Origin: E44-bin32 sp034430595
Lineage (GTDB): Bacteria > Chloroflexota > Anaerolineae > Anaerolineales > E44-bin32
Direction of reading: 5' to 3'
Assembly: GCA_034430595.1 (NCBI GenBank)
Contig: DAOUEL010000097.1
Coordinates: 1 to 64,000, forward strand
DNA length: 64,000 nt
Notes under the pieces: generated by a model
What the model saw: the letters and a program-made list of their open reading frames with translations, nothing else
Databases searched by the model: none
Told to the model about the DNA's origin: nothing
Position numbers and translations under genes: made by a program
Shown: positions 8,072 through 16,126 of the stretch, one piece after another
How the letters are laid out: each line of letters starts with the position of its first letter
Position numbering within the stretch: the first letter of the stretch is position 1

Positions 8072-9436
8072 TTACTCCTCCCGCTCCAGGATGGTGACGG
8101 TCACATAGGTGCCGGTGCCAGCGTGGGAATGGATTGCCCCGCGCTTGGCGTCCTTCACCTGCAGCTTTGTGTCATCGAAGTGTTTCTTGATTGTGCCCTG
8201 CAGCTGCCAGATCGCAAACACGGCCTGCATCAATCCGGTCGCGCCGACCGGATGGCCGCAGGCGATCAAACCGCCGGAGGGATTGACCGGGCAAATTGGC
8301 TTTTCAGGTAATTTCATGCCGTAATCAACGCCGGGCATGTGCGCCTTCCCGGAAGCGGCGAAGGGACCGCCTTCACCATAGCGGCACAGGCCAAGATCCT
8401 CATAGGTTTGAATTTCGCTCGACGTGTAGGCATCGTGAAGCTCGACGAAGTCAAGCTCGTGCAGCGGATCGGTGATGCCTGCTTGCTTATAGGCCATATT
8501 ACCGGCCGTGCGGCCTGCACGGAACGAATGCACGCCCGGGTAGCGCGTACCGTGGTCCCACAACTTCTTGTAGTAGCTCAAGGTCTCGTCGTCGTCTTTT
8601 TCCTGGCCGGTAGCGTAATCGCGAATGAACGTTTCGTAATCCACATGCGGTCGATCTGACAAGCGCATCGCATCCGTCCCGCGTCCGATCCCGCTCACGC
8701 GTACGAGCGGGTCGGCGACGCTAGCACCGGCCTTTCTCAGTTTTTCAAGCCCGGCTTCCGAGGCCAGGATCGTGGCTGCGGCCCCATCGGACATGACGCA
8801 GATATCCAGCCGGGTTAGCGGCCAGGCAACCATCGGAGCCTCACGGACGTCCTGGATCGTGTAGCGGTTGCGCTTTTGGGCATAGGGGTTGTGGTATGCG
8901 TTGATATGGTTCTTGACCGAGACATTCGCCATCTGCTCGACGGTCGTTCCGAATTCTTTCATGTGGCGGGTGACCATCATGGCGTAATACCCGGAATAGA
9001 AACCGCCCACCGGGTAGTCCCAGGAGACATCCGAGGCCAGTGCGATAAACTCATTGCCCTTCCAGGTCTCGACATGGCTCATGGTTTCAAAGCCGTAGGC
9101 CAGGCAGATATCCATGTGGCCTGAAGCGATCGCTTTCCAGGCTTCCTGGAAGCATAGCCCGCCAGTTGCTCCGCCGCCTTCGACCCGGTGTCCCGGCTTC
9201 GGGCACAGCCCCAGGTAATCCTGGGCCATAATGCCCGCCATCAACTGGCGTGTGAAGTGATCCGAAAAGTAGGAAGCGACTGCGCCGTCGACAAGTGCCG
9301 TGAAGGTTGGGAAATCCAGCCCCAAATCATCGATGGCATAGTCGTAAGCTTCCTTTAAGACCGCTTGAAAAGTCTTATCCGGCCGGGCTTTTGCGAATTT
9401 TGAAACCCCGCCAGAGACGGCGTAGACAGGACGCAT
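8072..9436 (-). CDS. Thiolase-superfamily protein without the nucleophilic cysteine
   Basis: The 454-residue product is an SCP-x/archaeal-type thiolase homologue. It keeps the HDAY histidine motif (ELHDAYTSSE) and the CGHPVGATG motif near the C-terminus. The normal nucleophile motif VEAACSSGG reads VEGGGATGG, so glycine stands where the acyl-carrying cysteine should be; the codons at about 9169-9186 were checked on the minus strand. The start at 9436 (AAAGGAG upstream, MRPVYAVSGG) is preferred over the longer frame. It is co-transcribed with a DUF35 protein. Steroid-degrading Ltp2-type aldolases are thiolase-fold enzymes that also lack the cysteine and need a DUF35 partner, so a carbon-carbon lyase or non-thiolytic role is more likely than acetyl-CoA acetyltransferase. 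Confidence 0.85.
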   Translation of the reverse strand: MRPVYAVSGGVSKFAKARPDKTFQAVLKEAYDYAIDDLGLDFPTFTALVDGAVASYFSDHFTRQLMAGIMAQDYLGLCPKPGHRVEGGGATGGLCFQEAWKAIASGHMDICLAYGFETMSHVETWKGNEFIALASDVSWDYPVGGFYSGYYAMMVTRHMKEFGTTVEQMANVSVKNHINAYHNPYAQKRNRYTIQDVREAPMVAWPLTRLDICVMSDGAAATILASEAGLEKLRKAGASVADPLVRVSGIGRGTDAMRLSDRPHVDYETFIRDYATGQEKDDDETLSYYKKLWDHGTRYPGVHSFRAGRTAGNMAYKQAGITDPLHELDFVELHDAYTSSEIQTYEDLGLCRYGEGGPFAASGKAHMPGVDYGMKLPEKPICPVNPSGGLIACGHPVGATGLMQAVFAIWQLQGTIKKHFDDTKLQVKDAKRGAIHSHAGTGTYVTVTILEREE

Positions 9437-9477
9437 GGATATCAATCTCCTTTTTGCAATCCGGCAATGATCCTGGG

Positions 9478-9506
9478 ATTGTACTCCGGTCGGGAGTGGG
9501 GGGCAA
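9478..9506 (-). promoter_or_regulatory. Sigma-70 type promoter of the thiolase-like/DUF35 operon
   Basis: On the minus strand TTGCCC (9506-9501) and TACAAT (9483-9478) are separated by 17 bases, about 40 bases upstream of the ATG at 9436. The -35 box overlaps the T-run of the tatC terminator. Confidence 0.6.
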
Positions 9507-9526
9507 AAAACAGCTGCGCGGCAGCT
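9505..9526 (-). terminator. Intrinsic terminator after tatC
   Basis: Read on the minus strand, AGCTGC and GCAGCT form a six-pair stem around CGC, followed by G and six Ts. It lies 46 bases downstream of the tatC stop. Confidence 0.75.
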
Positions 9527-9571
9527 TTGAAACCGCACCGAAAGAGGTGCCTTACCGTAAAGTTATGATGA

Positions 9572-10435
9572 TCAGGTTTCTTCGGGCTGGTTTTTTTTCC
9601 TGCGCCGGGTGGCGATCGCGGCCAGACCGATGCTGATGAAATAGAGCAGGATCATCGGCAGCATGACCAGGCCCATGTTGACTGGGTCGACCGTCGGCGT
9701 TACCGCCGCAGCCAGGATGGCGATGCCGAGAATGGCAAAGCGCCAGCCCCGGATGAGCAAACCGGCGTTTACGATCCCCAGGGCGGCCAGGGCGTAAATG
9801 ATGATCGGGAATTGGAAGGCGATTCCAATCCAGAACATAAGGCCAGTCACAAAGCGGATGTAATTGGCGGGGCGGATGGCGGCGCTGATCCCGAGGAAGT
9901 TGAGCAAGAAAGGAAGTGCGGCCGGGAACATGATGTAGTAAGCGAACGCTGCTCCGAGCAGGAACAGGAGCGTTGCGACCGGGATAATGACCAGGATCGT
10001 GACCCGCTCGCGCCGCCGCAGCCCGGGATTGAGGAAGGCAAACACCTCCATCCCGATATAGGGCATGGCGATAACGATGCCGCACAGCAGCGCCACTCGC
10101 ATGAATGCGCCCAGCGATTCGGTGACCTCGATCGCCTGCAGCGCTTCCAGGCCGCCGATTGGACGGGCGAGAAACTCGATTGCCTGGCGGGTGAAGATCG
10201 TACTCACCAGAACCGTGACAACCAATACGGCGATCGAACGCAGAACATGCCCGCGCAGCGCTTCGAGGTGATCGATGAGCACCGTCGGGTGTTCGACCGT
10301 GCGGACGAAGACCTCGCCGATCGGGGTTTCATCGGGTTCGTAATTGATGAAGTCACGCAGCGCGCGGAATGGCCGTGTGAGCAGTCGGATAGGCGCGCTG
10401 AGAACCCGCCCGATTCTTCGCAGTGCTGCTTTCAT
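9572..10435 (-). CDS. tatC: Sec-independent protein translocase TatC
   Basis: TatC is the receptor of the twin-arginine pathway, which exports folded proteins. The 287-residue protein has six predicted membrane helices and the conserved early motif HLEALR (about 56-61), and FLNPGLRRRERV after helix 2. It carries an N-terminal extension of about 50 basic residues before the HLEALR motif, longer than in most homologues. The start overlaps the stop of the tatA/B-like gene by ATGA, so the two are translationally coupled. It closes the fabG-asp23-nusB-tat unit and is followed by a clear terminator. Confidence 0.93.
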   Translation of the reverse strand: MKAALRRIGRVLSAPIRLLTRPFRALRDFINYEPDETPIGEVFVRTVEHPTVLIDHLEALRGHVLRSIAVLVVTVLVSTIFTRQAIEFLARPIGGLEALQAIEVTESLGAFMRVALLCGIVIAMPYIGMEVFAFLNPGLRRRERVTILVIIPVATLLFLLGAAFAYYIMFPAALPFLLNFLGISAAIRPANYIRFVTGLMFWIGIAFQFPIIIYALAALGIVNAGLLIRGWRFAILGIAILAAAVTPTVDPVNMGLVMLPMILLYFISIGLAAIATRRRKKNQPEET

Positions 10436-10854
10436 TCCTTAGAACCCTTATCGGGCGGGGTTTCGCTCTCGGAAGCTTCTACCGAGGTCTTTTCCTCACT
10501 GGTTCGATTGGCTTGTTCTGCAGCGCTACTGCCAGGGGTCCAGGCCCGTAATCCCTGTGTGACATCGGTCAGCGGCTTGGAGGCATCTGCCTTCGCTTGC
10601 TCGCCTGCGTGTTTGAGCTCCTTGACGGTCTCATCGAGTTCTTCCAATGCCGCCTCGCGCGCCAACCTGTTTGGAAGTGTACGCAGCGTGCGCGAGGCTT
10701 CGTTCAGCGTCTTCCAGCTTTCGGAGCGGTACATTTGATTCAAGAAACGGCCAATTTGGCGGCCAACTTTGCCCAGATCGCGCGGACCGACGACGATCAG
10801 GGCGATGATCAAGATGAAAACCAGCTCCGGTGCACCGATCCCAAAGATATCCAT
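10432..10854 (-). CDS. tatB: Twin-arginine translocase subunit TatA/TatB family
   Basis: The 140-residue product starts with the family pattern: a short periplasmic end, a single membrane helix (FGIGAPELVFILIIALIVVG, residues 4-23), the hinge GP, and an amphipathic helix (RDLGKVGRQIGRFL). Glu in the PEL motif fits TatB better than TatA, and the long acidic C-terminal tail also suits TatB, though single TatA-type subunits exist in Chloroflexota. It is coupled to tatC by a four-base overlap and lies four bases after the nusB stop. Confidence 0.88.
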   Translation of the reverse strand: MDIFGIGAPELVFILIIALIVVGPRDLGKVGRQIGRFLNQMYRSESWKTLNEASRTLRTLPNRLAREAALEELDETVKELKHAGEQAKADASKPLTDVTQGLRAWTPGSSAAEQANRTSEEKTSVEASESETPPDKGSKE

Positions 10855-10858
10855 AGTA

Positions 10859-11302
10859 TTACTCTGCCGAGAGCTCCAGGTACTGTCTCAACTCTTTTTC
10901 GCGCTTGGCCAGCGTGCCCAGCACGCCGTTGATGAAGCGCGGGGAGCTATCTGAACCGAAGCGTTTAGCCAGTTCGACAGCCTCATTAATCGCAACTTTG
11001 AGCGGGGTTTCTTCCGACACTGCCAATTCCCAGAGCGCCATGCGCAGGATGTTGCGGTCGAGCACTGCCAACTGGTCTACAGGCCATTCGGGAGCGCTGT
11101 TGGCGATCCATTCATCCAGCTGGGGTGCAACCTGGATCACTCCGAAGACGAGTGTTCGCAGGAAGTCGATATTTTCATCACTCAGCCCGGGGTTGTTTTC
11201 GAGATGCCGGGCGATGACCGCCTCCGGCAGATGGCTGACCGTGTCCACCTCGTAGAGTGATTGGAGTGCAAGACTACGGACCCGTCGCCGCTCGCGTTTC
11301 AT
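10859..11302 (-). CDS. nusB: Transcription antitermination factor NusB
   Basis: The 147-residue all-helical protein matches NusB throughout: RRRVRSLALQSLYEVD at the N-terminus, then LDRNILRMALWEL and VAINEAVELAKRFGSDSSPRFINGVLG, the most conserved block of the family. With NusE it binds boxA in rRNA leaders and supports processive rRNA transcription. It follows asp23 with a 15-base gap, an arrangement also common in Firmicutes. Confidence 0.95.
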   Translation of the reverse strand: MKRERRRVRSLALQSLYEVDTVSHLPEAVIARHLENNPGLSDENIDFLRTLVFGVIQVAPQLDEWIANSAPEWPVDQLAVLDRNILRMALWELAVSEETPLKVAINEAVELAKRFGSDSSPRFINGVLGTLAKREKELRQYLELSAE

Positions 11303-11317
11303 CAGGTTGGCTGTCGC

Positions 11318-11704
11318 TCACTCCTCCGGTGTTTGCGGGTACTCGATATCTTCAATGTGAATATCAACCCGCTGCACTTCCATGCCGATCATGTCTTCGA
11401 TCGCGCGTGCAACCTCCGCCTGGACTTTTCGGCTGACCTCACGGACGTTCGTGTCCTGATCGAGGATTAAATACAGGTCGACACAGACAGAATCACCCTC
11501 GACTTCTATCCGGACACCTTCCCCACTGCTGCGTCGCAAGAATCGATTGACGCCTCTGGGGGTAGCCGCCAACCCGGCAACACCGGGAACGGCCAGGGCT
11601 GTAAGGCGGGCTAGCGTAACCAGTACACCCGGGGCCATGGTTGTCGTCCCGGGGGCGCGGTCTCTGTTTTCCTGTTCCTTCGCATCCATTGCGTTTGCTC
11701 CCAT
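11318..11704 (-). CDS. Asp23/Gls24 family envelope stress-related protein
   Basis: The 128-residue product has the Asp23 core: GVLVTLARLTALAVPGVAGLA, GEGVRIEVEGDSVCVDLYLILDQ and VSRKVQAEVARAIEDMIGMEV leading to VDIHIEDI. Proteins of this family are small cytosolic or membrane-associated factors linked to envelope homeostasis, and their gene is often next to nusB, as here. The start codon abuts the fabG stop with no spacing, so translation is probably coupled. Confidence 0.88.
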   Translation of the reverse strand: MGANAMDAKEQENRDRAPGTTTMAPGVLVTLARLTALAVPGVAGLAATPRGVNRFLRRSSGEGVRIEVEGDSVCVDLYLILDQDTNVREVSRKVQAEVARAIEDMIGMEVQRVDIHIEDIEYPQTPEE

Positions 11705-12448
11705 CTACATCGCCATTCCGCCATCGACATTCAGAACCTGACCGGTGATATACCCGGCTTGATCGGACGCCAGGAATGCAACAGCTTGAGCGACCTCCTC
11801 AGGCTGGCCGATTCTTCCCAACGGGATGATATCCTTCATATTGGCTTGAATGTCCTCGGGAACGGTGGCCCAGATATCGGTCTCGATAAAGCCAGGGGCG
11901 ATAGCGTTCACCGTGATGTTGCGCGAGGCAACCTCGCGAGCGAGTGCCTTTGTGAAGCCTATCTGTCCAGCTTTTGAAGCGGAATAGTTGGTCTGACCGG
12001 CATTGCCCATGATGCCCGAGATGGAGCTGATGTTGATGATGCGGCCGTAGCGCTTGCGCATCATGTGGCGAACGGCGGCTTTCGAGCAGTAGAACGTCGA
12101 TCCCAGGTTGGTCTGGATGACCTGCTCCCATTCTGCCTGGCCCATGGTCATGATCAAGCCGTCACGTGTGATGCCGGCATTGTTGACGAGTATATGCAGG
12201 TCACCGTAGGTTTCGATCGCGGCCTTGATCAGGCCGGTCGCAGCTTCCAAAGTGCTCACGTCAGCCTGCAGAGCGCGGGCTTCAGATCCCAAATCCTGAA
12301 TCGCGGCAACGACAGCCTCAGCATCGTCCGGGCTCGTATTGTAGTTCACGATCACGCTCGCCCCTCGCCGGGCGAGTTCAAGCGCGATTGCCCGGCCGAT
12401 GCCGCGTGAGGCGCCTGTGACGACGGCGATTCGACCTTCAAGATCCAT
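11705..12448 (-). CDS. fabG: 3-oxoacyl-[ACP] reductase
   Basis: FabG reduces 3-ketoacyl-ACP with NADPH in fatty-acid elongation. The 247-residue protein has TGASRGIG at 11-18, NNAG at 89-92, and the catalytic serine, tyrosine and lysine at about S142, Y155 and K159 (SSISG, NYSASK). The frame opens at 12508, but the ATG at 12448 has GGGAGGT and starts with MDLEGRIAVVTG, the usual FabG N-terminus. No acpP or other fab gene is next to it; it heads the asp23-nusB-tat unit. Confidence 0.93.
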   Translation of the reverse strand: MDLEGRIAVVTGASRGIGRAIALELARRGASVIVNYNTSPDDAEAVVAAIQDLGSEARALQADVSTLEAATGLIKAAIETYGDLHILVNNAGITRDGLIMTMGQAEWEQVIQTNLGSTFYCSKAAVRHMMRKRYGRIINISSISGIMGNAGQTNYSASKAGQIGFTKALAREVASRNITVNAIAPGFIETDIWATVPEDIQANMKDIIPLGRIGQPEEVAQAVAFLASDQAGYITGQVLNVDGGMAM

Positions 12449-12504
12449 CGGAGTACCTCCCAACCGACCCCAGCTTGCGTTCGGATTATACTCACTTTCC
12501 AGGG

Positions 12505-13563
12505 TCAAGGTACCGGGGAATAGCGCTCCATCCCCTGGACACCGCGCCGCACGGCGAGCTCGATCAATCGGGCAGGATGATTTGAAAAGGAGGGTGCGGC
12601 AGAGCCATCCTCGACAAGCCGCGCCATGGTCTCAAAGAGGAGAGCATTAGCCGGGGTGTTCTTGCCGCCGGCCTCATCAACCTGCAGGACGGCCCCGTTT
12701 AACCAGGCTACTTCGGACTTGCCACGTCCGATATCGTAGTGGAGGGATGGCATTTTATCGCCCCGCCCACGGCTCACCATTCGGCCCAGGATTGGCCGGA
12801 TCCACGCAGCCGGCAGACGCAAGCCCAGGCCCATCAAGGCGACCGGCACACCCGGTAGATTCACCGGTGACAATCCGAGCCGGCGCATTGCCCAGAGCAC
12901 CTCCCGCAGGGCTTCGATTTCAAGGCGCGCGATTCCGGAATCCTGGTAAACCTGCGCTGCACTCCAGCCAAGAATGGCCGAACTGGCATTGGCGACGATG
13001 TTGGTCATTAATTTGGACCATTTCATCCGGGCAGGGTCGGAGTACATCCGGACGCGCATGCCGGCCGATTCTAGCTCGCGGCGCAAGGCAGGCAGCAGGG
13101 GATGCGATCCGGCGAGCCCGATGCCGCGCGACCGTTCGACGCGCACTTCCCCCTGCGGGCTGATTTGAACTGCGGTTGTGAGCGTGGCTGGGATGACCTG
13201 GGCTTCGCCGATCCATGCGGCCAGCGTCTCTTCGTTCCCGATCCCGTTCAGCACGCTTACCACGGGCGGCGGTATCTCAAAAACGGACGCCAGATCGCGG
13301 CCGGCTGCTTTGACATCGTAGGATTTGACGGTAAGCAGGATCACATCCGGGCGGCCATGAGCGAGGGCAGCGTGCAGATTGGTTTCGACAAGCGGGTTGG
13401 GCAGGGTTCGCGTCGGAATATCGCCCGTCAAGTGTAATCCCCGCGAACGCAGTGCTTCCGCCAGGGCAGGACGGGCGAGGAAGACGACCTCCTGGCCGGC
13501 CAGCGCCAGGGACCCGCCAAGGAGACCACCCACTGCGCCGGTGCCGAAGATCAGGTAGCGCAC
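12505..13563 (-). CDS. panE: 2-dehydropantoate 2-reductase family protein
   Basis: The 352-residue product has an N-terminal Rossmann motif (FGTGAVGGLLGGSLALAG) and the C-terminal all-alpha domain of ketopantoate reductases (MKWSKLMTNIVANA, LEIEALREVLWAM, MPSLHYDIGRGKSEVAWLNGAV). PanE reduces 2-dehydropantoate with NADPH for pantothenate and CoA synthesis. The MPS..D...G..TE-like block is present but diverged, and paralogues of this fold act on other 2-oxo acids, so the exact substrate is inferred. It lies seven bases after the parB stop in the parAB unit. Confidence 0.8.
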   Translation of the reverse strand: MRYLIFGTGAVGGLLGGSLALAGQEVVFLARPALAEALRSRGLHLTGDIPTRTLPNPLVETNLHAALAHGRPDVILLTVKSYDVKAAGRDLASVFEIPPPVVSVLNGIGNEETLAAWIGEAQVIPATLTTAVQISPQGEVRVERSRGIGLAGSHPLLPALRRELESAGMRVRMYSDPARMKWSKLMTNIVANASSAILGWSAAQVYQDSGIARLEIEALREVLWAMRRLGLSPVNLPGVPVALMGLGLRLPAAWIRPILGRMVSRGRGDKMPSLHYDIGRGKSEVAWLNGAVLQVDEAGGKNTPANALLFETMARLVEDGSAAPSFSNHPARLIELAVRRGVQGMERYSPVP

Positions 13564-13570
13564 GCCCCTA

Positions 13571-14428
13571 TCAGGAATCTCCCAGCAGGCGTTCGACCAA
13601 TGCGTTCAGCTCCTCGTCGGAGTAAAAGCGTATGACCAGGCTGCCGCCTTTGGGTGAGCGCTTGAGCGTTACTTTCGTACCCAGTGACTCGCGCAATTGC
13701 TCCTCGAGCGCCGCCTCTTCCGGAGAGGAGCGCCGCTTGGATGGACGCTGGCGGCGTTCGCCGCTCAAGCGCCGGACCAGTTCCTCTGCCTGGCGTACGT
13801 TGAGACCTTGTTTCAAGATGGTCTCGAGCGCGGCGGATTGGGACTGCGCGTTGCCAAGCGCAAGCAGAGCCCGGGCATGACCTTCAGAAATGCGGTTCTC
13901 GGCGAGAGCTTTACGCGCCGGAGCCGAGAGCTTGAGCAGTCGGAGGGTGTTCGTTATGGCAGTTCTGCTCTTGCCGACCTGCTCGGCAACGGCTTCGTGT
14001 GAAAGATTGAAGTCTTCTACCAACTGGCGGTAGCCTTCCGCAGCCTCAAGTGGATTCAGGTCCAGGCGCTGCAGGTTTTCGATCAAGGCCCATTCCAGCT
14101 GCTGGCGATCGCTCGCTGCGCGTACGATTACCGGTATGTTTGTGAGCCCGGCTATCCTGGCCGCCCGTAAGCGCCGTTCACCTGCGATCAAAATATGTTT
14201 ACCCTCGGCATTCGCCGGGAGGACGACCAACGGCTGCAGGACGCCGTGTTCGCGAATCGATGCCGAAAGCTGTTCGAGATCAGCCTCCGCAACGGCTGTC
14301 CGCGGCTGGCGTGGGTTTGGGCGAATCTGATCGATGGCGACCTGCTGCACCCCTTCCGCCCTTTGCTCTTCAAAGGATGATGGGATGAGGGCGTCTAAGC
14401 CGCGACCCAAGCCTCGTTTCTTAGTCAT
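13571..14428 (-). CDS. parB: Chromosome-partitioning protein ParB
   Basis: ParB binds parS and loads SMC near the origin. The 285-residue protein has RGLGRGLDALIP at the start, the CTP-binding motif block (IRPNPRQPR, EHGVLQPLVVLP, AGERRLRAARIAG), a central helix-turn-helix (LSHEAVAEQVGKSRTAITNTLRLL) and a C-terminal dimerisation region. Its start overlaps the parA stop by eight bases. Together with parA, rpmH-rnpA and gyrB nearby it suggests an origin-proximal location, although no consensus parS was found in the window. Confidence 0.95.
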   Translation of the reverse strand: MTKKRGLGRGLDALIPSSFEEQRAEGVQQVAIDQIRPNPRQPRTAVAEADLEQLSASIREHGVLQPLVVLPANAEGKHILIAGERRLRAARIAGLTNIPVIVRAASDRQQLEWALIENLQRLDLNPLEAAEGYRQLVEDFNLSHEAVAEQVGKSRTAITNTLRLLKLSAPARKALAENRISEGHARALLALGNAQSQSAALETILKQGLNVRQAEELVRRLSGERRQRPSKRRSSPEEAALEEQLRESLGTKVTLKRSPKGGSLVIRFYSDEELNALVERLLGDS

Positions 14429-15236
14429 GGACTACCTCGTCTTCTAGTGTGCCAGGGACCCAGGTGATTCCATCTCCGGTCAGCAGCTCTCGGGTCAGAG
14501 CGGCATAAGCGAGGCCGGCTGTTGAGTGGGGAGCATAGGCGGAGATGGGAAGGCCGTGGGAAGGAGCTTCAGCCAGACGAACGCTGCGGGGGATGATCGT
14601 CTCGAAAACTTGCCCCGGAAAATGTGACCGCACTTCGCTAACGACATCCTGCGAGAGGTTCGTCCGGCCATCATGCATTGTCATCACCAAGCCGCGAATA
14701 TTCAAGCCTGGGTAGAGGCTGCCCCGGACACGCTGCAGGGTGAGCATCAACTGGGTCAGGCCTTCTAAGGCCAGGTACTCGCATTGGACCGGAATGATCA
14801 CGCCATCCGCAGCTGCCAGCAGACCGTTCAACGTCAGAATACCCAGAGAAGGTGGACAGTCGATCAGGATGAAGTCAAAACGGTCGTCGAGCGGCTCAAG
14901 CAGTTTTCGTAGGAGCTTTTCGCGCTCCGGCAGATCGACCAGCTCGATTTGCGCGCCGGCTAATGCGGCGGAGGCAGGCAGCAGGGAAAGCCCCAGGCGT
15001 GGACTGCGCAAGATGATCTCGGCTCCACTGGCGCGGTTGATCAAGCCATCGTAAATATCCCGTTCCAGGGCGCGGTGATCCACACCGAGGCAGGCGGTCG
15101 CGTTCGCCTGAGGGTCGATGTCGACCAACAGCACGCGCTGTCCTGCCTGGGCCAGGTAAGCTGCCAGGCTGATGGCGGTCGTGGTTTTACCCACACCGCC
15201 CTTTTGATTTACGAACGTATATCTGCGCGTTTTCAA
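14421..15236 (-). CDS. parA: Chromosome-partitioning ATPase ParA (Soj)
   Basis: The 271-residue protein is a deviant Walker-type ATPase. NQKGGVGKTTTAISLA gives the signature lysine and P-loop, LVDIDPQANAT is the A' box, and FILIDCPPSLGILTLN is Walker B. ParA binds DNA in its ATP form and is triggered by ParB to move or position the origin. Starts overlap: four bases with the upstream kinase gene and eight with parB, so the three genes are one tightly coupled unit. Confidence 0.96.
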   Translation of the reverse strand: MKTRRYTFVNQKGGVGKTTTAISLAAYLAQAGQRVLLVDIDPQANATACLGVDHRALERDIYDGLINRASGAEIILRSPRLGLSLLPASAALAGAQIELVDLPEREKLLRKLLEPLDDRFDFILIDCPPSLGILTLNGLLAAADGVIIPVQCEYLALEGLTQLMLTLQRVRGSLYPGLNIRGLVMTMHDGRTNLSQDVVSEVRSHFPGQVFETIIPRSVRLAEAPSHGLPISAYAPHSTAGLAYAALTRELLTGDGITWVPGTLEDEVVHD

Positions 15237-16075
15237 CGCTCGCGCACCTCAATCGTCCGAATGTCGTCTGGTGTTGGTACGCCCAGCAGGCCAGGTCGTG
15301 TGACCGAGATAGAGGCGATTTGGTTCGCCCAAATAGCGGCCTGAGGTGGATCATCCCCAAGCATCATCCGGTAGAAAAAAACTGCCGCGAAGATGTCCCC
15401 CGCGCCGGTTGGATCGACTTCCTCGGCGGCTGGTGCAGGGAGGTGATCGCAGCGGCCGCCCCAGTATACCCGGGCACCATCGGCGCCGCTTGTCACCGCC
15501 AGCACCCGGCACCAATTCGCGATCTGCGCTGCGGGCTCGAGCGTGCCACCAAGGTCTTCAACGCTCAGGATTACCAGGGCGTGATGTGGCAGTCGATCCT
15601 TCAGACCGCCCCAAGGCGATAATTCCACTCTTCCGATGGGATCCACCTGGCGCAGCCAGCCCTGAGCGGTGATTCCCAGAAGCTTGTGCTTTACATGGAC
15701 TGCGATATCTGTTTCCAACTCATCCGCAATGGGTCCGAGTACAAGCAAATCGTTATCACACCAGGCGGGTGGGATATGTTGGGAGCTCAACCGGTGAGCC
15801 TGTCCATAAACAGTTTGCTGGCGACAGCCCGAGGAATATTGATTTTCAAAGGTGGTCGTTTCTGTGGACGGAACACACACCAGATCCAATTCGGCCAGCG
15901 GAGCCAGTGCGAAATCCGAGCTTGCTGAAGTAACCACGCGTACTTGGCAGCCCAGCGTGTGCAGCGTCAGGCCCATGAAAGACACCGTCCCACCCAGCGT
16001 TGCGCCGTGCGGTGATAGATCCTTGGAAACGTGACCGATGAGCAGAGCTTGAGGTGGGTAGGGATCAGGTTGCAT
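15233..16075 (-). CDS. PfkB-family carbohydrate/nucleoside kinase
   Basis: The 280-residue product carries the PfkB C-terminal signature DPTGAGDIFAA with the catalytic aspartate, and an N-terminal glycine motif (GGTVSFMGLTLHTLG). The substrate is not readable from sequence; ribokinase, adenosine kinase and sugar-acid kinases share this fold. The gene leads the parA-parB operon by a four-base overlap, an unusual partner for a sugar or nucleoside kinase. Its ATG lies only seven bases from a TATAAT box, so its message may be leaderless. Confidence 0.85.
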   Translation of the reverse strand: MQPDPYPPQALLIGHVSKDLSPHGATLGGTVSFMGLTLHTLGCQVRVVTSASSDFALAPLAELDLVCVPSTETTTFENQYSSGCRQQTVYGQAHRLSSQHIPPAWCDNDLLVLGPIADELETDIAVHVKHKLLGITAQGWLRQVDPIGRVELSPWGGLKDRLPHHALVILSVEDLGGTLEPAAQIANWCRVLAVTSGADGARVYWGGRCDHLPAPAAEEVDPTGAGDIFAAVFFYRMMLGDDPPQAAIWANQIASISVTRPGLLGVPTPDDIRTIEVRER

Positions 16076-16082
16076 GGCGCTG

Positions 16083-16110
16083 ATTATAAACGAGGGGCGA
16101 GGTCAGACAA
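16083..16110 (-). promoter_or_regulatory. Promoter of the kinase-parA-parB operon, set inside a hairpin
   Basis: On the minus strand TTGTCT (16110-16105) and TATAAT (16088-16083) are 16 bases apart. The -10 ends seven bases before the ATG at 16075, so transcription would begin at or next to the start codon. The -35 box lies in the loop of the hairpin that ends the jag transcript. Confidence 0.55.
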
Positions 16111-16121
16111 CCTCGCCCCTC
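16092..16121 (-). terminator. Strong hairpin after jag (terminator-like)
   Basis: A perfect 12-pair stem (GAGGGGCGAGGT at 16092-16103 with its complement at 16110-16121) has a six-base loop. On the minus strand it is followed by GTTTATAAT, which is AT-rich rather than a pure T-run, so termination may be partial. It begins six bases after the jag stop. Confidence 0.6.
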
Positions 16122-16126
16122 AATCG

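Noticed and set aside
13571..16075. A parS site near parAB
   Set aside because: No copy of the TGTTTCACGTGAAACA consensus or a close variant was seen by eye; only unrelated CACGTG cores occur.
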